Positions 26,272 through 34,962 of a stretch of DNA of 64,000 bases are shown piece after piece. The stretch comes from Limnochorda sp. LNt (GTDB lineage Bacteria; Bacillota; Limnochordia; Limnochordales; Geochordaceae), in assembly GCF_035593265.1 (NCBI RefSeq), contig NZ_CP141614.1, positions 372,001 to 436,000 on the forward strand, in the 5' to 3' direction. The position numbers and the translations under genes are program-made. Numbering within the stretch: position 1 is the stretch's first letter; every line of letters starts with the position of its first letter. The notes under the pieces were generated by a model. The model saw only the letters and a program-made list of their open reading frames with translations, was not told the DNA's origin and did no database searches.

Positions 26272-27390
26272 TCACTGCCAGTGGACGTGGACGCCCCGCT
26301 GCAGCAGCTCGGCGAAGAAGGGCTCGGGCTCCGGCCCCCCTTCGGCCTCGGGGGCGAAGACGCCGCGACGGGTGATGCGACCCCGCGCCATCCACAGTGC
26401 GCCCAGCGCCACGGGCACCGCCGTCAGGTCGGCCATGTGGCCGACCCCCGAGTAGAGCCGCTCGGCGGGTTGGCCGTCCTTGCGCCCCCGCACTCGCACC
26501 ACGAAGCCCGACGCCGCCGGGCGTCTGGGCCCCAGACGCTCGAAGACCGGCAAGAGCGGCTTGAGGATGGCGGCGAGCCGCCGGCGCCGGCCATGGGTGG
26601 CCGTCAGCCCCATCCGCCCGAAGGCGACGGCCAGGGCGTTGAGGCTGGGCTCGCTGAGGCCGCCCTTGAGGCGCACCTCCTGCAGGCCCGGCACGAAGCG
26701 CGGCACCGTCACCGGCTCGGGGTGCCCCACGTGGTAGACGGTGACCGTGCCGATGGGGTCGGGGAAGGTGACCCGCTCCGGCTCCGTGCCCGCCGGCACC
26801 TCGAGCCAGCGGCCGCCCGCGAAGGTGCTGACGCGGCGGCTGAAGATGTGCATGGTGTGCAGCACCACGGCCGTGCCCTCGGAGTCGGCGCTGCTGCCGG
26901 CCCAGGCCAGGTGGGCGGACTCGACGGCGTCGAGGGTCGCGGCGGCGTGGCGCACGCAGAGGTTGGTGAGGCCGGGCGTCCAGCCCAGGCCCGTCAGGAT
27001 GGCGACGTCGGCCGAGCGCGCCGCCTCGTCGAGCGCCAGCACCCGGCTGGCCGCGTCGTGGTCGTCGCAGAGGCTGACGTAGGGTCGCCGGGCCTCGATG
27101 GCGGCTTGGACCAGGGGCTCCTCCAGCAGGTAGAACGGGCCGGCCGCCCCCACCGCAACGTCGTGCTCCCGCATGAGGGCCACGACGGCCGGTCGATCCA
27201 GCGCGTCGACGGCGACGGCCTCCACCCGGGCCCGCACCGACGGGTCCCGTGCCAGGAGATCCCGCACCGCCTGCGCCTTGCGCTCGTTGCGATCGGCGAG
27301 GGTGACCTGCTCGACGCCGGGCGTCACGGCCAGCTCCAGGGCCGCGCGCCGCCCCATGTCGCCTGCGCCTCCCAAGACGACGAACCGCAA
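26272..27390 (-). CDS. Saccharopine dehydrogenase-like NAD(P)-binding protein
   Basis: 372 residues from TTG 27390, with GGGAGGGG ahead; the longer frame upstream is not family-like. The Rossmann start is [20 protein letters not shown], then [34 protein letters not shown] and [17 protein letters not shown]. This is the saccharopine dehydrogenase NADP-binding fold (PF03435-like). Members act in lysine catabolism or other oxidoreductions; the substrate here is unknown. Divergent from the P450 gene, 190 bp apart, so the two may be co-regulated. Confidence 0.85.
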   Translation of the reverse strand: MRFVVLGGAGDMGRRAALELAVTPGVEQVTLADRNERKAQAVRDLLARDPSVRARVEAVAVDALDRPAVVALMREHDVAVGAAGPFYLLEEPLVQAAIEARRPYVSLCDDHDAASRVLALDEAARSADVAILTGLGWTPGLTNLCVRHAAATLDAVESAHLAWAGSSADSEGTAVVLHTMHIFSRRVSTFAGGRWLEVPAGTEPERVTFPDPIGTVTVYHVGHPEPVTVPRFVPGLQEVRLKGGLSEPSLNALAVAFGRMGLTATHGRRRRLAAILKPLLPVFERLGPRRPAASGFVVRVRGRKDGQPAERLYSGVGHMADLTAVPVALGALWMARGRITRRGVFAPEAEGGPEPEPFFAELLQRGVHVHWQ

Positions 27391-27580
27391 ATCCCACCCC
27401 TCCCACCTGGCGCTTCGCCGTGGCGCGGCCGCGCTCCTCGCCCCCAGCGTCGCACCGTTGCCCCGGTGCGGGCAGGAGCAAGTCGAAGCCCGGCGTATCC
27501 CTGCGCAGGCACCCCCATCCATACGCCTCCCCTCGTGCGCCGCCGGGGGCGCCCAGGGCCCATGGGAGAGGATGAGGCCC

Positions 27581-28792
27581 ATGTCCACGTCCCCGGTCGT
27601 CTTCGATCCGACCAGCGAAGCGCTGCTGCAGGAGCGCTACGCCGTCTACCGCGCCATGCGCGAGCTGGCGCCGGTCTACCTCGTGGCCGATTCGCCCTTT
27701 CCGATCCGAGTGCTCTTTCGCTACCGCGACGTGGTGGCGGTGCTCAAGAGCCCCGCCTTCGTGCGCGAGGCCCGAAACGCCGGCCACGAGCTGCCCGTGC
27801 GCGAGGAGACCGTCCGCATCCGACAATTGTTGTCGACGTGGATGCTGTTGCGGGATCCGCCCGATCACACGCGGTTGCGGGGCCTGGTGAGCAAGGCCTT
27901 CACGCCCCGGGCGGTGGCGGCGATGGAGGGCTTCATCCGCCAGACCGCCGAGGCGCTGCTGGATCGCATCCAGAGGCAGGGGCAGGCCGACCTCCTGCAG
28001 GACTTCGCGGAGCCCTTGCCGGTCATCGTCATCACCCGGCTGCTGGGAGCCCCGGACGAGGACAGGGAGCGCTTCCGGCGGTGGGCCCGGATCATCGCGG
28101 CCTACCTCGGCGCCTGGTCGCCCGAGGACGTGCCGCCTCAGGTCTCGGCCGCCGCGGTGGAGATGGCCGAGTACATGGGGACGCTGCTGGACCGCCGCCG
28201 GCGGGAGCCCGGGGACGACCTGATCAGCGCCCTGCTGGCCGCCGAGCAGGACGGCCAGCGGCTCTCGCACGACGAGGTCATCGGCACCGTCGTCATGCTC
28301 CTGACGGCGGGCCATGAGACCACGGTCAACCTCATCGCCAATGGCACGTACGCCCTGCTGCGCCACCCCCACGAGCTGGAGCGGCTGCGGCGCTCACCCG
28401 AGCTCGTGCCACTGGCCGTCGAGGAACTGCTGCGCTACGACTCGCCGGTGCAGATGACCGCCCGCCACTGCGCCACGCCCGTCGAGATCGGCGGGGCGCG
28501 CTGGCAGCGAGGCGATGCCGTCTTGCTGATGCTGGGGTCGGCCAACCGGGACCCCGAGGCCTTCCCCGACGCCGACCGGCTGGACGTGGGGCGGCAGCCC
28601 AACGAACACCTGGCCTTCGGACACGGCGCCCACTACTGCGTGGGGGCGGGGCTGGCACGGCTCGAGGGGCGGGTAGCCTTCACCATGATGCTCGAGCGGC
28701 TCCGGGGGCTGCGGCTGGTGCGGGAGCCCCGGTACGTGCCCAACGTCGCCTTCCGGGCGCTGGAGTCGCTGCCGGTGGCCTGGGAGAGCTGA
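27581..28792 (+). CDS. Cytochrome P450
   Basis: 403 residues from ATG 27581, with GGGAGAGG nine bases ahead; an ATG at 27572 is too close to that site. Motifs: WMLLRDPPDHTRLRGLVSKA, I-helix LTAGHETTVNLI, the ExxR in VEELLRYDSPVQM, and the heme loop FGHGAHYCVGAGLARLEGR with the thiolate Cys. A soluble bacterial class I P450 that would need ferredoxin and a reductase; the substrate is unknown. It is followed by a methyltransferase 7 bp downstream, which hints at a small tailoring or hydrocarbon-modifying operon. Confidence 0.93.
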   Translation: MSTSPVVFDPTSEALLQERYAVYRAMRELAPVYLVADSPFPIRVLFRYRDVVAVLKSPAFVREARNAGHELPVREETVRIRQLLSTWMLLRDPPDHTRLRGLVSKAFTPRAVAAMEGFIRQTAEALLDRIQRQGQADLLQDFAEPLPVIVITRLLGAPDEDRERFRRWARIIAAYLGAWSPEDVPPQVSAAAVEMAEYMGTLLDRRRREPGDDLISALLAAEQDGQRLSHDEVIGTVVMLLTAGHETTVNLIANGTYALLRHPHELERLRRSPELVPLAVEELLRYDSPVQMTARHCATPVEIGGARWQRGDAVLLMLGSANRDPEAFPDADRLDVGRQPNEHLAFGHGAHYCVGAGLARLEGRVAFTMMLERLRGLRLVREPRYVPNVAFRALESLPVAWES

Positions 28793-28799
28793 GCCACGC

Positions 28800-29447
28800 A
28801 TGGCAGGACGCTGGAACCGGTGGGACCACCGCCTCTTCGCGGCCCTCTACGACCTGCTCGCACCGGCGGCCGAGGAGGCCTACTACGCGGCGCGACGGGC
28901 TGAGATCGCCGGCGGGGCGACGGGACGGGTGCTGGAGATCGGGGCCGGCACGGGGGCCAACTTGCCCCACTACCCGGCCGAGACCGTGCTCGTGGCGGTC
29001 GAGCCCAACGCCCACATGCTCCGCCGCGCCCGGCGCAAAGCCGCCCGGCACGGCCGGTCGGTAAGGTGGGTGGAGGCAGCGGCCGAGGCGCTGCCGTTCG
29101 AAGACCGAAGCTTCGACACGGTGGTCTCGACGCTGGTGCTCTGCTCGGTGACGGATCCCGGGGCGGCTGCCCGGGATCTGTGGCGGGTCCTGCGGCCCGG
29201 TGGGACGCTGCGGATCGTGGAGCACGTGCGGGCCGAGGATCCGGCCCTGGCACGATGGCAGGACCGGGTGACGCCGGTGTGGCGGCGGCTCGGGGCAGGG
29301 TGTCACCCCAACCGCCCGACCCTGGCCATCCTGGAGCGGGCCGGCTTCGAGACGGTGCAGGTGCGGCTGGAGTCCTTCGGGCCGGCGCCCGTGCGGCCGC
29401 ACGTGGTGGCCGTGCTGCACAAGGCGGGGCGCGACGACGGGCGCTGA
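28800..29447 (+). CDS. Class I SAM-dependent methyltransferase
   Basis: 215 residues from ATG 28800, seven bases after the P450 stop. SAM motif I is GRVLEIGAGTGANLPHYP; VAVEPNAHMLRRAR, AAEALPFEDRSFDTVVSTLV and LWRVLRPGGTLRIVEHVR follow the UbiE/Methyltransf_11 pattern. The substrate is not inferable. Same operon as the P450. Confidence 0.88.
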   Translation: MAGRWNRWDHRLFAALYDLLAPAAEEAYYAARRAEIAGGATGRVLEIGAGTGANLPHYPAETVLVAVEPNAHMLRRARRKAARHGRSVRWVEAAAEALPFEDRSFDTVVSTLVLCSVTDPGAAARDLWRVLRPGGTLRIVEHVRAEDPALARWQDRVTPVWRRLGAGCHPNRPTLAILERAGFETVQVRLESFGPAPVRPHVVAVLHKAGRDDGR

Positions 29448-29483
29448 GAGGATGGGCCTCGCCTGCGGGCGAAAGAGCCCGCC

Positions 29484-30410
29484 GTGGAGACGACCGCTTC
29501 GACCTGGCTGCAACAACCCGGCGCGTGGCTGGATGTGCTCGGGCAGGTGCTGTGGCGGGTGGCGCTGGCCGTCGTCATCGCGGCAGGCGCCAAGATCGCC
29601 TCGGATCTGGCCATCCGCCTCTTCGACCGGCTGGGGGCGAGGCCCCTGCGCTCCCGCCAGCGGGAGGTGCTCGGGCCGCTCTTCCGCGGCTTCATCCGCT
29701 ACGCCATCTACACCCTGGCCGCCCTGCTGATCCTCAACAAGTCGCTGGGTCTCAGCACCGCCAGCCTCATCACGGCGACGGGGATCCTGGGGCTGGCGGT
29801 CAGCTTCGGGCTGCAGGGGTTCGTGCGGGACGTGGTGACGGGCATCTCGCTGTTGATGGAGGACGCCCTCGCCCCGGGGGACCTGGTGGAGATCGCCGGT
29901 CAGACGGGCGTGGTCGAGGAGATCGGGCTGCGCTCCACACGCCTGCGGGACGCCCAGGGCGAGCTGCGGGTCATCCCCAACGGCAACATTGGCCCCGTCG
30001 TCAACTACTCCCGGCGACGCGTCGCCGCCATCACGTTCTTCACGCCGGCGGGCGGCGGGGCGGCGGCGAGCGGCGAGGCGACCGCGGGCGGCGGCGAGGC
30101 GACGCCGGGCGGCAGGGAGCCGGCTGAGCTCGTGCGGGCCCTGGAGGAGGCCCTGCGGGGTCTGCTGGAGGAGCTATGGCGAGCGAGGGCGCTGGCCGCG
30201 AGGCTCGTTGGCGTGCAGTGGGCACCGCTGACGGGCGCCGGCCTGGCCCTGGTGACGCTGAGGGTGTCGCTGGAGGATCTCCACCAGCGGGTGCTGGTGG
30301 AGCCGGTGCTGCTGCCGGCCGTCCGCTCGGTGCTGGCCCGCCTGGGCCTCGAGGCGCACGAGGGGCGGCTCACCGTACGCTTCGAGGGCGACGGGGCGGC
30401 CAACGGGTAA
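29484..30410 (+). CDS. mscS: MscS-family mechanosensitive channel
   Basis: 308 residues from GTG 29484. Membrane segments at about 22-45 and 70-92, then the pore helix TM3: GLAVSFGLQGFVRDVVTGIS. The beta domain reads ALAPGDLVEIAGQTGVVEEIGLRSTRLRD and VIPNGNIGPVVNYSR. An unusual Gly/Ala-rich linker (AGGGAAASGEATAGGGEATPGG, about 193-215) precedes the C-terminal alpha/beta domain. It opens on membrane tension to release solutes during osmotic downshock. Confidence 0.9.
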   Translation: METTASTWLQQPGAWLDVLGQVLWRVALAVVIAAGAKIASDLAIRLFDRLGARPLRSRQREVLGPLFRGFIRYAIYTLAALLILNKSLGLSTASLITATGILGLAVSFGLQGFVRDVVTGISLLMEDALAPGDLVEIAGQTGVVEEIGLRSTRLRDAQGELRVIPNGNIGPVVNYSRRRVAAITFFTPAGGGAAASGEATAGGGEATPGGREPAELVRALEEALRGLLEELWRARALAARLVGVQWAPLTGAGLALVTLRVSLEDLHQRVLVEPVLLPAVRSVLARLGLEAHEGRLTVRFEGDGAANG

Positions 30411-30449
30411 GGCGGGTCGAGGGAGACCTACGGTGAGGTTCGAGGCTAC

Positions 30450-30590
30450 GTGAGGCCGCCCTCCACGCTAAACGACGACATCACGTACGAGATCGCCTTT
30501 TTGCACGCGCTGGACCGGCATGGCCCCACCCTCACATCGGAGCAACTGGCGCTCTACTGGCTCGCGTTGATCCCCATGGGCTGGAGCGCC
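30450..30590 (+). pseudogene. Fragment of an ADP-ribosylglycohydrolase-like gene
   Basis: From GTG 30450 the frame reads RPPSTLNDDITYEIAFLHAL, then DRHGPTLTSEQLALYWLALI. NDD-x-T-Y and the following helix match the ADP-ribosylglycohydrolase family motif (NDDTDYT...). Homology stops near 30590, where the next gene remnant begins on the other strand. Only about 45 residues remain, so this is a relic. Identification is by remembered motif only. Confidence 0.45.
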
Positions 30591-31046
30591 GGGCCGTGCC
30601 CCGCAGCGCCGCCGCCAGCAAGGCGTAGGCGCTCAGTTCGTAGGGCCCCGATCTCATCAGCACGGACAGGGTCGGCGGCATCTTGCCCCCTAGCAGGGGC
30701 AGGCTGAAGGAGTCCGTGCCCAGCAAGAGCCCGTACAGCCCCGCCCATCCCATCACCACTATGTAGCTCAAGGGGTGTCCCCGCTCGTCGAGGATCAGCC
30801 CGACGCCTGCGATGCTGACGGTCGCCAGCAGCAGTTGAGCCCGAAGATGCGTGCCCACTCCGCCAGGGGCGTGGGAAGGGACTCCGCGCCCCCGGCGAGG
30901 GCCTGAGTCGGGATGCGTCCTCTCAGTACCCCTTCGGGAAGCACGGCGTAGCCCAGGCTCCAGGCCACGAGGCAGACGGCCGCTGCCAGCACCCACAGGG
31001 CGCCGAAACGGACCCAGACGCTGCGGTGTGTGAGCAGGGCGTGCAA
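30591..31046 (-). pseudogene. Frameshifted and truncated membrane protein, SpoIIM (DUF95)-like
   Basis: From TTG 31046 the frame gives a membrane segment ALWVLAAAVCLVAWSLGYAV, then LAEWARIFGLN. A one-base loss near 30839 (AACTGCTG for AACCTGCTG) shifts the frame. The next frame continues LLLATVSIAGVGLI, YIVVMGWAGLYGLLLGTDSF and RSGPYELSAYALLAAALRG, resembling the DUF95/SpoIIM pattern. The 3' end is lost at the junction with the ADP-ribosylglycohydrolase relic. Family call is tentative. Confidence 0.4.
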
Positions 31047-31181
31047 GCGCGGTCACGACTCCTTTCCACGAGCCTATCCCAGAGAAGCGGTCATGCCGAC
31101 GAAGACCGGGAAGCATTCCTAACAGGGAGCCGTTGGTCAGCGTACCCATTCGAGTGGCGTGGGTCAAGGCCGCAATCGGGC

Positions 31182-31211
31182 TTGACACCGCCCTCAAAGA
31201 CGATGTAGCGT
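31182..31211 (+). promoter_or_regulatory. Promoter of the lacI-family gene
   Basis: Consensus -35 TTGACA (31182-31187) and -10-like TAGCGT (31206-31211) with 18 bp between. The operator at 31241-31253 lies just downstream of the predicted start of transcription, so the regulator probably represses itself. Confidence 0.6.
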
Positions 31212-31240
31212 GAAAGCAAGAATTGAGTTGGAACATCGCA

Positions 31241-31253
31241 CTTAACCGGTTCA
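31241..31253. promoter_or_regulatory. LacI-family operator, site 1
   Basis: CTTAACCGGTTCA, centred on the AACCGGTT palindrome typical of LacI-family operators. It is the exact reverse complement of site 2 (32357-32369) in front of the GH144 gene. Confidence 0.75.
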
Positions 31254-31273
31254 GTCGCGTAGAGAGGCCTGGG

Positions 31274-32281
31274 ATGATGGGGCCTACGATTCGAGACGTG
31301 GCAGCCAGGGCCAGGGTCTCCAAGGCTACGGTCTCCTATGTCCTCAACGGTCGCCCGGGCGTGAGCGCCAGGACCCGCCAGCGCGTGCTGGAGGTCATGG
31401 AGGAGCTCGGGTACCGCCCCAACACCGTGGCTCGCAGTCTCGCCAGCCGCAAGACGCAAACCCTCGGCCTCGTCATCCCCGACATCTCCGACATGTTCTA
31501 CGCCCATATCATCCGGGGCGTCGAGAGCGCCGCCAATGAGCGCGACTACATCCTCAACCTCTGCACGACACGCTCGGATCCCCGTCGTGAGCGAGAGGTC
31601 GTCGACTCCCTCATGAGTGGCCGGGTCGACGGCGTCATCTTGATGACGTACTCCCTGGACCACGCCTATCTTGAGAAGCTGCGCGCCACGGGGCGTCCGT
31701 TCGTCCTCCTGGACGACCCGGACGCCGGGCCCTCATTGCACGCAGTCAGCGTCGACAACTCGGAGGCCGGCTTCAAGGCGGCCGAGTATCTCATCAGCCT
31801 GGGCCATCGCAAGATCGCGTTCATTCACGGGTCGCCCCGGTCTCGGGATACCTGGTATCGATTCTCCGGATTCCGGCGGGCCCTCCAAGCCTCCGGCGTC
31901 GCGTTGAGGGAAGAGTACGTCCGGGTCGGCGACTTCACCCGGGATGGAGGGTTCAAGGCCGCCAGCGAGCTGATGAGTCTTCCCGATCCGCCGACGGCCA
32001 TCCTGGCTGCCAACGACCAGATGGCAATCGGCGCGTTGGAGGCGATTACCCGTAGTGGGCGCAGGGTTCCGGAGGACGTCTCGCTCATGGGGGTCGACGA
32101 CATCGAGGCGGCGTCCATGATCCGGCCTCCCCTGACGACGATCCGGCAGCCGACTTACGAGATGGGCCGGCAGGCGGTGGACCTCCTGGTTCGACTCATC
32201 GGTGGCGAAGAGCTCGAGCCTCGGCATATCCTCTTGCCTGTCACTTTGGTGGTGCGGGAATCGTGCCGATCCGCGACCTGA
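31274..32281 (+). CDS. LacI-family transcriptional repressor of the carbohydrate locus
   Basis: 335 residues from ATG 31274. The DNA-binding head reads TIRDVAARARVSKATVSYVL, and the hinge has GYRPNTVARSLASRKTQTLG. The periplasmic-binding-like core includes VIPDISDMFYAHIIRGVE, AEYLISLGHRKIAFIHG and LAANDQMAIGALEA, ending LPVTLVVRESC. The two matching AACCGGTT operators flank this gene (its own promoter and that of the GH144 gene). It therefore very likely represses both and is released by a sugar, perhaps a glucan or xylan oligosaccharide. Confidence 0.92.
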   Translation: MMGPTIRDVAARARVSKATVSYVLNGRPGVSARTRQRVLEVMEELGYRPNTVARSLASRKTQTLGLVIPDISDMFYAHIIRGVESAANERDYILNLCTTRSDPRREREVVDSLMSGRVDGVILMTYSLDHAYLEKLRATGRPFVLLDDPDAGPSLHAVSVDNSEAGFKAAEYLISLGHRKIAFIHGSPRSRDTWYRFSGFRRALQASGVALREEYVRVGDFTRDGGFKAASELMSLPDPPTAILAANDQMAIGALEAITRSGRRVPEDVSLMGVDDIEAASMIRPPLTTIRQPTYEMGRQAVDLLVRLIGGEELEPRHILLPVTLVVRESCRSAT

Positions 32282-32356
32282 GACCGAAGGCTGGTGGGTG
32301 CCCGGCCTGGTAGGCGGTCTGGTAGCGATTTCGGAAGGGTCCGTGTGGGTGGCAAT

Positions 32357-32369
32357 TGAACCGGTTAAG
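32357..32369. promoter_or_regulatory. LacI-family operator, site 2, before the GH144 gene
   Basis: TGAACCGGTTAAG, the exact reverse complement of site 1. It lies 24 nt before the GH144 start codon, so the repressor would block transcription of the catabolic operon. Confidence 0.75.
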
Positions 32370-32392
32370 GCCCCCCGAAGGGAGGGCACGAG

Positions 32393-34933
32393 ATGGCCGC
32401 CTGTGTGTCCTGGCGGCACTGCCTGGCCGCGATCGGCCTGACGCTCCTGCTGGCGCTCGATGCCGGCCCGGCAACGGCTGCTACCACGCTGCTGTGGTCG
32501 ATGGAGAGTCCCGACGACCTCGCCGGCATCGGCAACGACAACACCGGGGCGCGCTTCGAGCTGGCGGGCGACGTCGCGTATGAGGGTGACCGATCCCTCA
32601 AGGTCATCCCCAGCGGCAACGCCATCGAGACGAAGGTAGCGCTGCCTCTCGACGGGAGTCGCGTCGAGAAGTGGGCCGGCAGCGGCGAGTTGGTCTTGCA
32701 CGTCTACGTTCCGGAGGGCACCCGGCTCCAGCCTGGGATGTTCTTCCTGGGCATGGCGGACGTGACCTCCGGGTGGCAATGGGTCGGCGGTGTCTTTTCA
32801 GAGGCCGAGGTCGAGGTCGGGACCGGCTGGAACGAGGTGCGTTACCGGCTCGCCGGGTCGATGCGCAACGTCGATCCCGGCCGCCGTTACATGATCTACC
32901 TGGCTTTCGCCGGGTTCGACGAGAAGGGACAGAAGGTGCCGCTGACGGAGCCCTTTTACCTCGACGCCATGGGAGTCACGCGGGGGATGTCTCGTCTCGA
33001 GCTAATGGACCGCGTCTCGCCCGCCATCAAGAAGGAAGTCGAGACGCTGCTTCAGCTCAGCGACGAAGAATTGCTCACCGCGATCCAGCGAAAGACCTTC
33101 GCCTACTTCTGGGAGCTCGCGAATCCGCTCAACGGACTGATCCCTGACCGCACCCGAGAGGGAGCGCCGTCCAGCATCGCAGCCGTGGGATTCGGCCTGA
33201 GTGCCATCCCTGTGGGCATCGAACGGGGTTGGATCACCCGGGGGGAGGGGTACCATCGGGCGCTGACCACGCTGCGAACGTTCGCCAACGGCGGTGTCGA
33301 AGGCGGGAGAGGGTTCTTCTATCACTTCGTGGACATGCAGACAGGCCGGCGGTGGTCCGGCAGCGAGCTGTCGTCCATCGACACCGCCCTCTTCCTGGCA
33401 GGGGCGCTCACGGTCGGCAAGTACTTCGCCGGCACCGAGGTGGAGGCGCTGGCCAATCGGCTGTATGAGGCCGTCGACTGGCGGTGGATGATGAACGAGG
33501 GCACCACACCGTCCATGGGGTGGACCCCAGAAGGCGGCTTCATCCAGGCCCGGTGGAACACCTTCAATGAAGGCCTGCTCCTGCACATCCTGGCCATCGG
33601 CTCTCCCAGCCATCCCATCCCGCCCTCGGCCTGGGACGAGATCCACCGGCCCATCCAGGGCGATCACATCGCCCTGCCAAGCGAGGTGCTCTTCGTCTAC
33701 CAGTACCCGCTCATCTGGCTCGACCTGCGGGACATGGAGGACGCGTACGCCAACTACTTCAACAACGCGGTGGCCGCGACGCTTCACAACCGCCGCTTCA
33801 GCCTGCGCCAGCGCGACCGGTACAAGACGTACGAACCGGACATCTGGGGATTGAGCGCCTCCGACGGTCCCGCCGGCTACCGGGCCTACGGGGCTGCCGA
33901 GGGCCATCACGACGGGACCATCGCGCCCTATGCGTCGATCGCCTCCATTCCCTTCACGCCGGAGCACTCGCTCAGGGCGATTCGTGCCATGCTGGAGCGA
34001 TACGGTCCCCTCATCTGGGGAGAGTACGGCTTCGTCAGCGCCTTCAACGCGGACGAAGAGTGGTACTCGACCGAACACATCGGCATCGACCAGGGCGCCA
34101 TCCTGCTCATGATCGAGAACTACCGCACCGGTCTCATCTGGCGCTACTTCATGCAGAACAAGCCGGTGCGCGCAGCGCTGGAGAAGGTGGGGTTCGTCGA
34201 GCGTCGCTCGGACTACGCCGTCACCCCGGCCTATCGGGCCAAGTGGGAGCAGATGCAGTTGGGTGTGGAGCAGCGCCACGCGGTCGCCGTGCGCCGCAGC
34301 GCCCCCATCGAGATCGACGGCGACCTCGCGGAGTGGACGGCTGTGCCGTTCAACGTGGTCGACGAGACGATGAACGTGCCGGATCCGGGCCTGCAGAAGG
34401 TAGACCCCTCTCAGATGGTGTTGCGCGGGCGGTTCGCGGCCCAATGGGACGAGCGGTTCTTGTACCTGGCCGCCGAGGTGACGGACCCCGTCGTGGTGAG
34501 CAACATTACCCCGGACGATCTCAAGGCGTTCTACCGCACCGACTCGATCGAGTTTTACATCGACCCGGCACGGGCGGGATCCGATGCAGGCCTCATGAAG
34601 CTGGCCATTCTGCCTTTTGACACGCAGGGCCACGTCCAGGCTGTCCGGCATGAGGACGCGCGCCCGGGCCCCATCGACAAGACGGCCCCGGGCGTCCGGG
34701 TCGCCTCCGGCCGCTCGGCTGACGGTTATGTCGTGGAGGTGGCCATTCCGCTGCAGCTCCTCGGCATCGAGGGCAAGGCCGGTGTCTCACTAGGGTTCTC
34801 GTTCACCATTCACAACACCAACAACCGGGACGCAGGCCTCGGTGAGTACGCGAGGACGCACATGCTGGCCTGGAACAACGTGCCGGCCGTTTGGGCCAAT
34901 CCCGACCTCTGGGGCACGCTCACCCTCGAGTGA
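32393..34933 (+). CDS. Secreted GH144-like (glucoamylase-domain) glucanase with carbohydrate-binding modules
   Basis: 846 residues from ATG 32393 (GGGAGGG ahead). A signal peptide covers about 1-29 (AAIGLTLLLALDAGPATA). A beta-rich carbohydrate-binding-like domain spans about 30-200. The catalytic region (about 205-640) matches the PF10091/GH144 pattern: KTFAYFWELANP, SSIAAVGFGLSAIPVGIERG, GGFIQARWNTFNEGLLLHIL and AIGSPSHPIPPSAW. A CBM9-type domain (about 650-846) closes the protein: IEIDGDLAEWTAVPFNVVDE, then DERFLYLAAEVTDPV and DSIEFYIDPA. GH144 enzymes cleave beta-1,2-glucans; that substrate is inferred from family only. First gene of the regulated operon. Confidence 0.82.
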   Translation: MAACVSWRHCLAAIGLTLLLALDAGPATAATTLLWSMESPDDLAGIGNDNTGARFELAGDVAYEGDRSLKVIPSGNAIETKVALPLDGSRVEKWAGSGELVLHVYVPEGTRLQPGMFFLGMADVTSGWQWVGGVFSEAEVEVGTGWNEVRYRLAGSMRNVDPGRRYMIYLAFAGFDEKGQKVPLTEPFYLDAMGVTRGMSRLELMDRVSPAIKKEVETLLQLSDEELLTAIQRKTFAYFWELANPLNGLIPDRTREGAPSSIAAVGFGLSAIPVGIERGWITRGEGYHRALTTLRTFANGGVEGGRGFFYHFVDMQTGRRWSGSELSSIDTALFLAGALTVGKYFAGTEVEALANRLYEAVDWRWMMNEGTTPSMGWTPEGGFIQARWNTFNEGLLLHILAIGSPSHPIPPSAWDEIHRPIQGDHIALPSEVLFVYQYPLIWLDLRDMEDAYANYFNNAVAATLHNRRFSLRQRDRYKTYEPDIWGLSASDGPAGYRAYGAAEGHHDGTIAPYASIASIPFTPEHSLRAIRAMLERYGPLIWGEYGFVSAFNADEEWYSTEHIGIDQGAILLMIENYRTGLIWRYFMQNKPVRAALEKVGFVERRSDYAVTPAYRAKWEQMQLGVEQRHAVAVRRSAPIEIDGDLAEWTAVPFNVVDETMNVPDPGLQKVDPSQMVLRGRFAAQWDERFLYLAAEVTDPVVVSNITPDDLKAFYRTDSIEFYIDPARAGSDAGLMKLAILPFDTQGHVQAVRHEDARPGPIDKTAPGVRVASGRSADGYVVEVAIPLQLLGIEGKAGVSLGFSFTIHNTNNRDAGLGEYARTHMLAWNNVPAVWANPDLWGTLTLE

Positions 34934-34962
34934 GCGAACCAAGGAAAGGTTGGGAGGACGAA

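Noticed and set aside
26008-28317. Very long overlapping frames opposite folE, the saccharopine-dehydrogenase-like gene and the P450
   Set aside because: High GC keeps antisense frames open; the real genes have family motifs and ribosome sites, and these do not.
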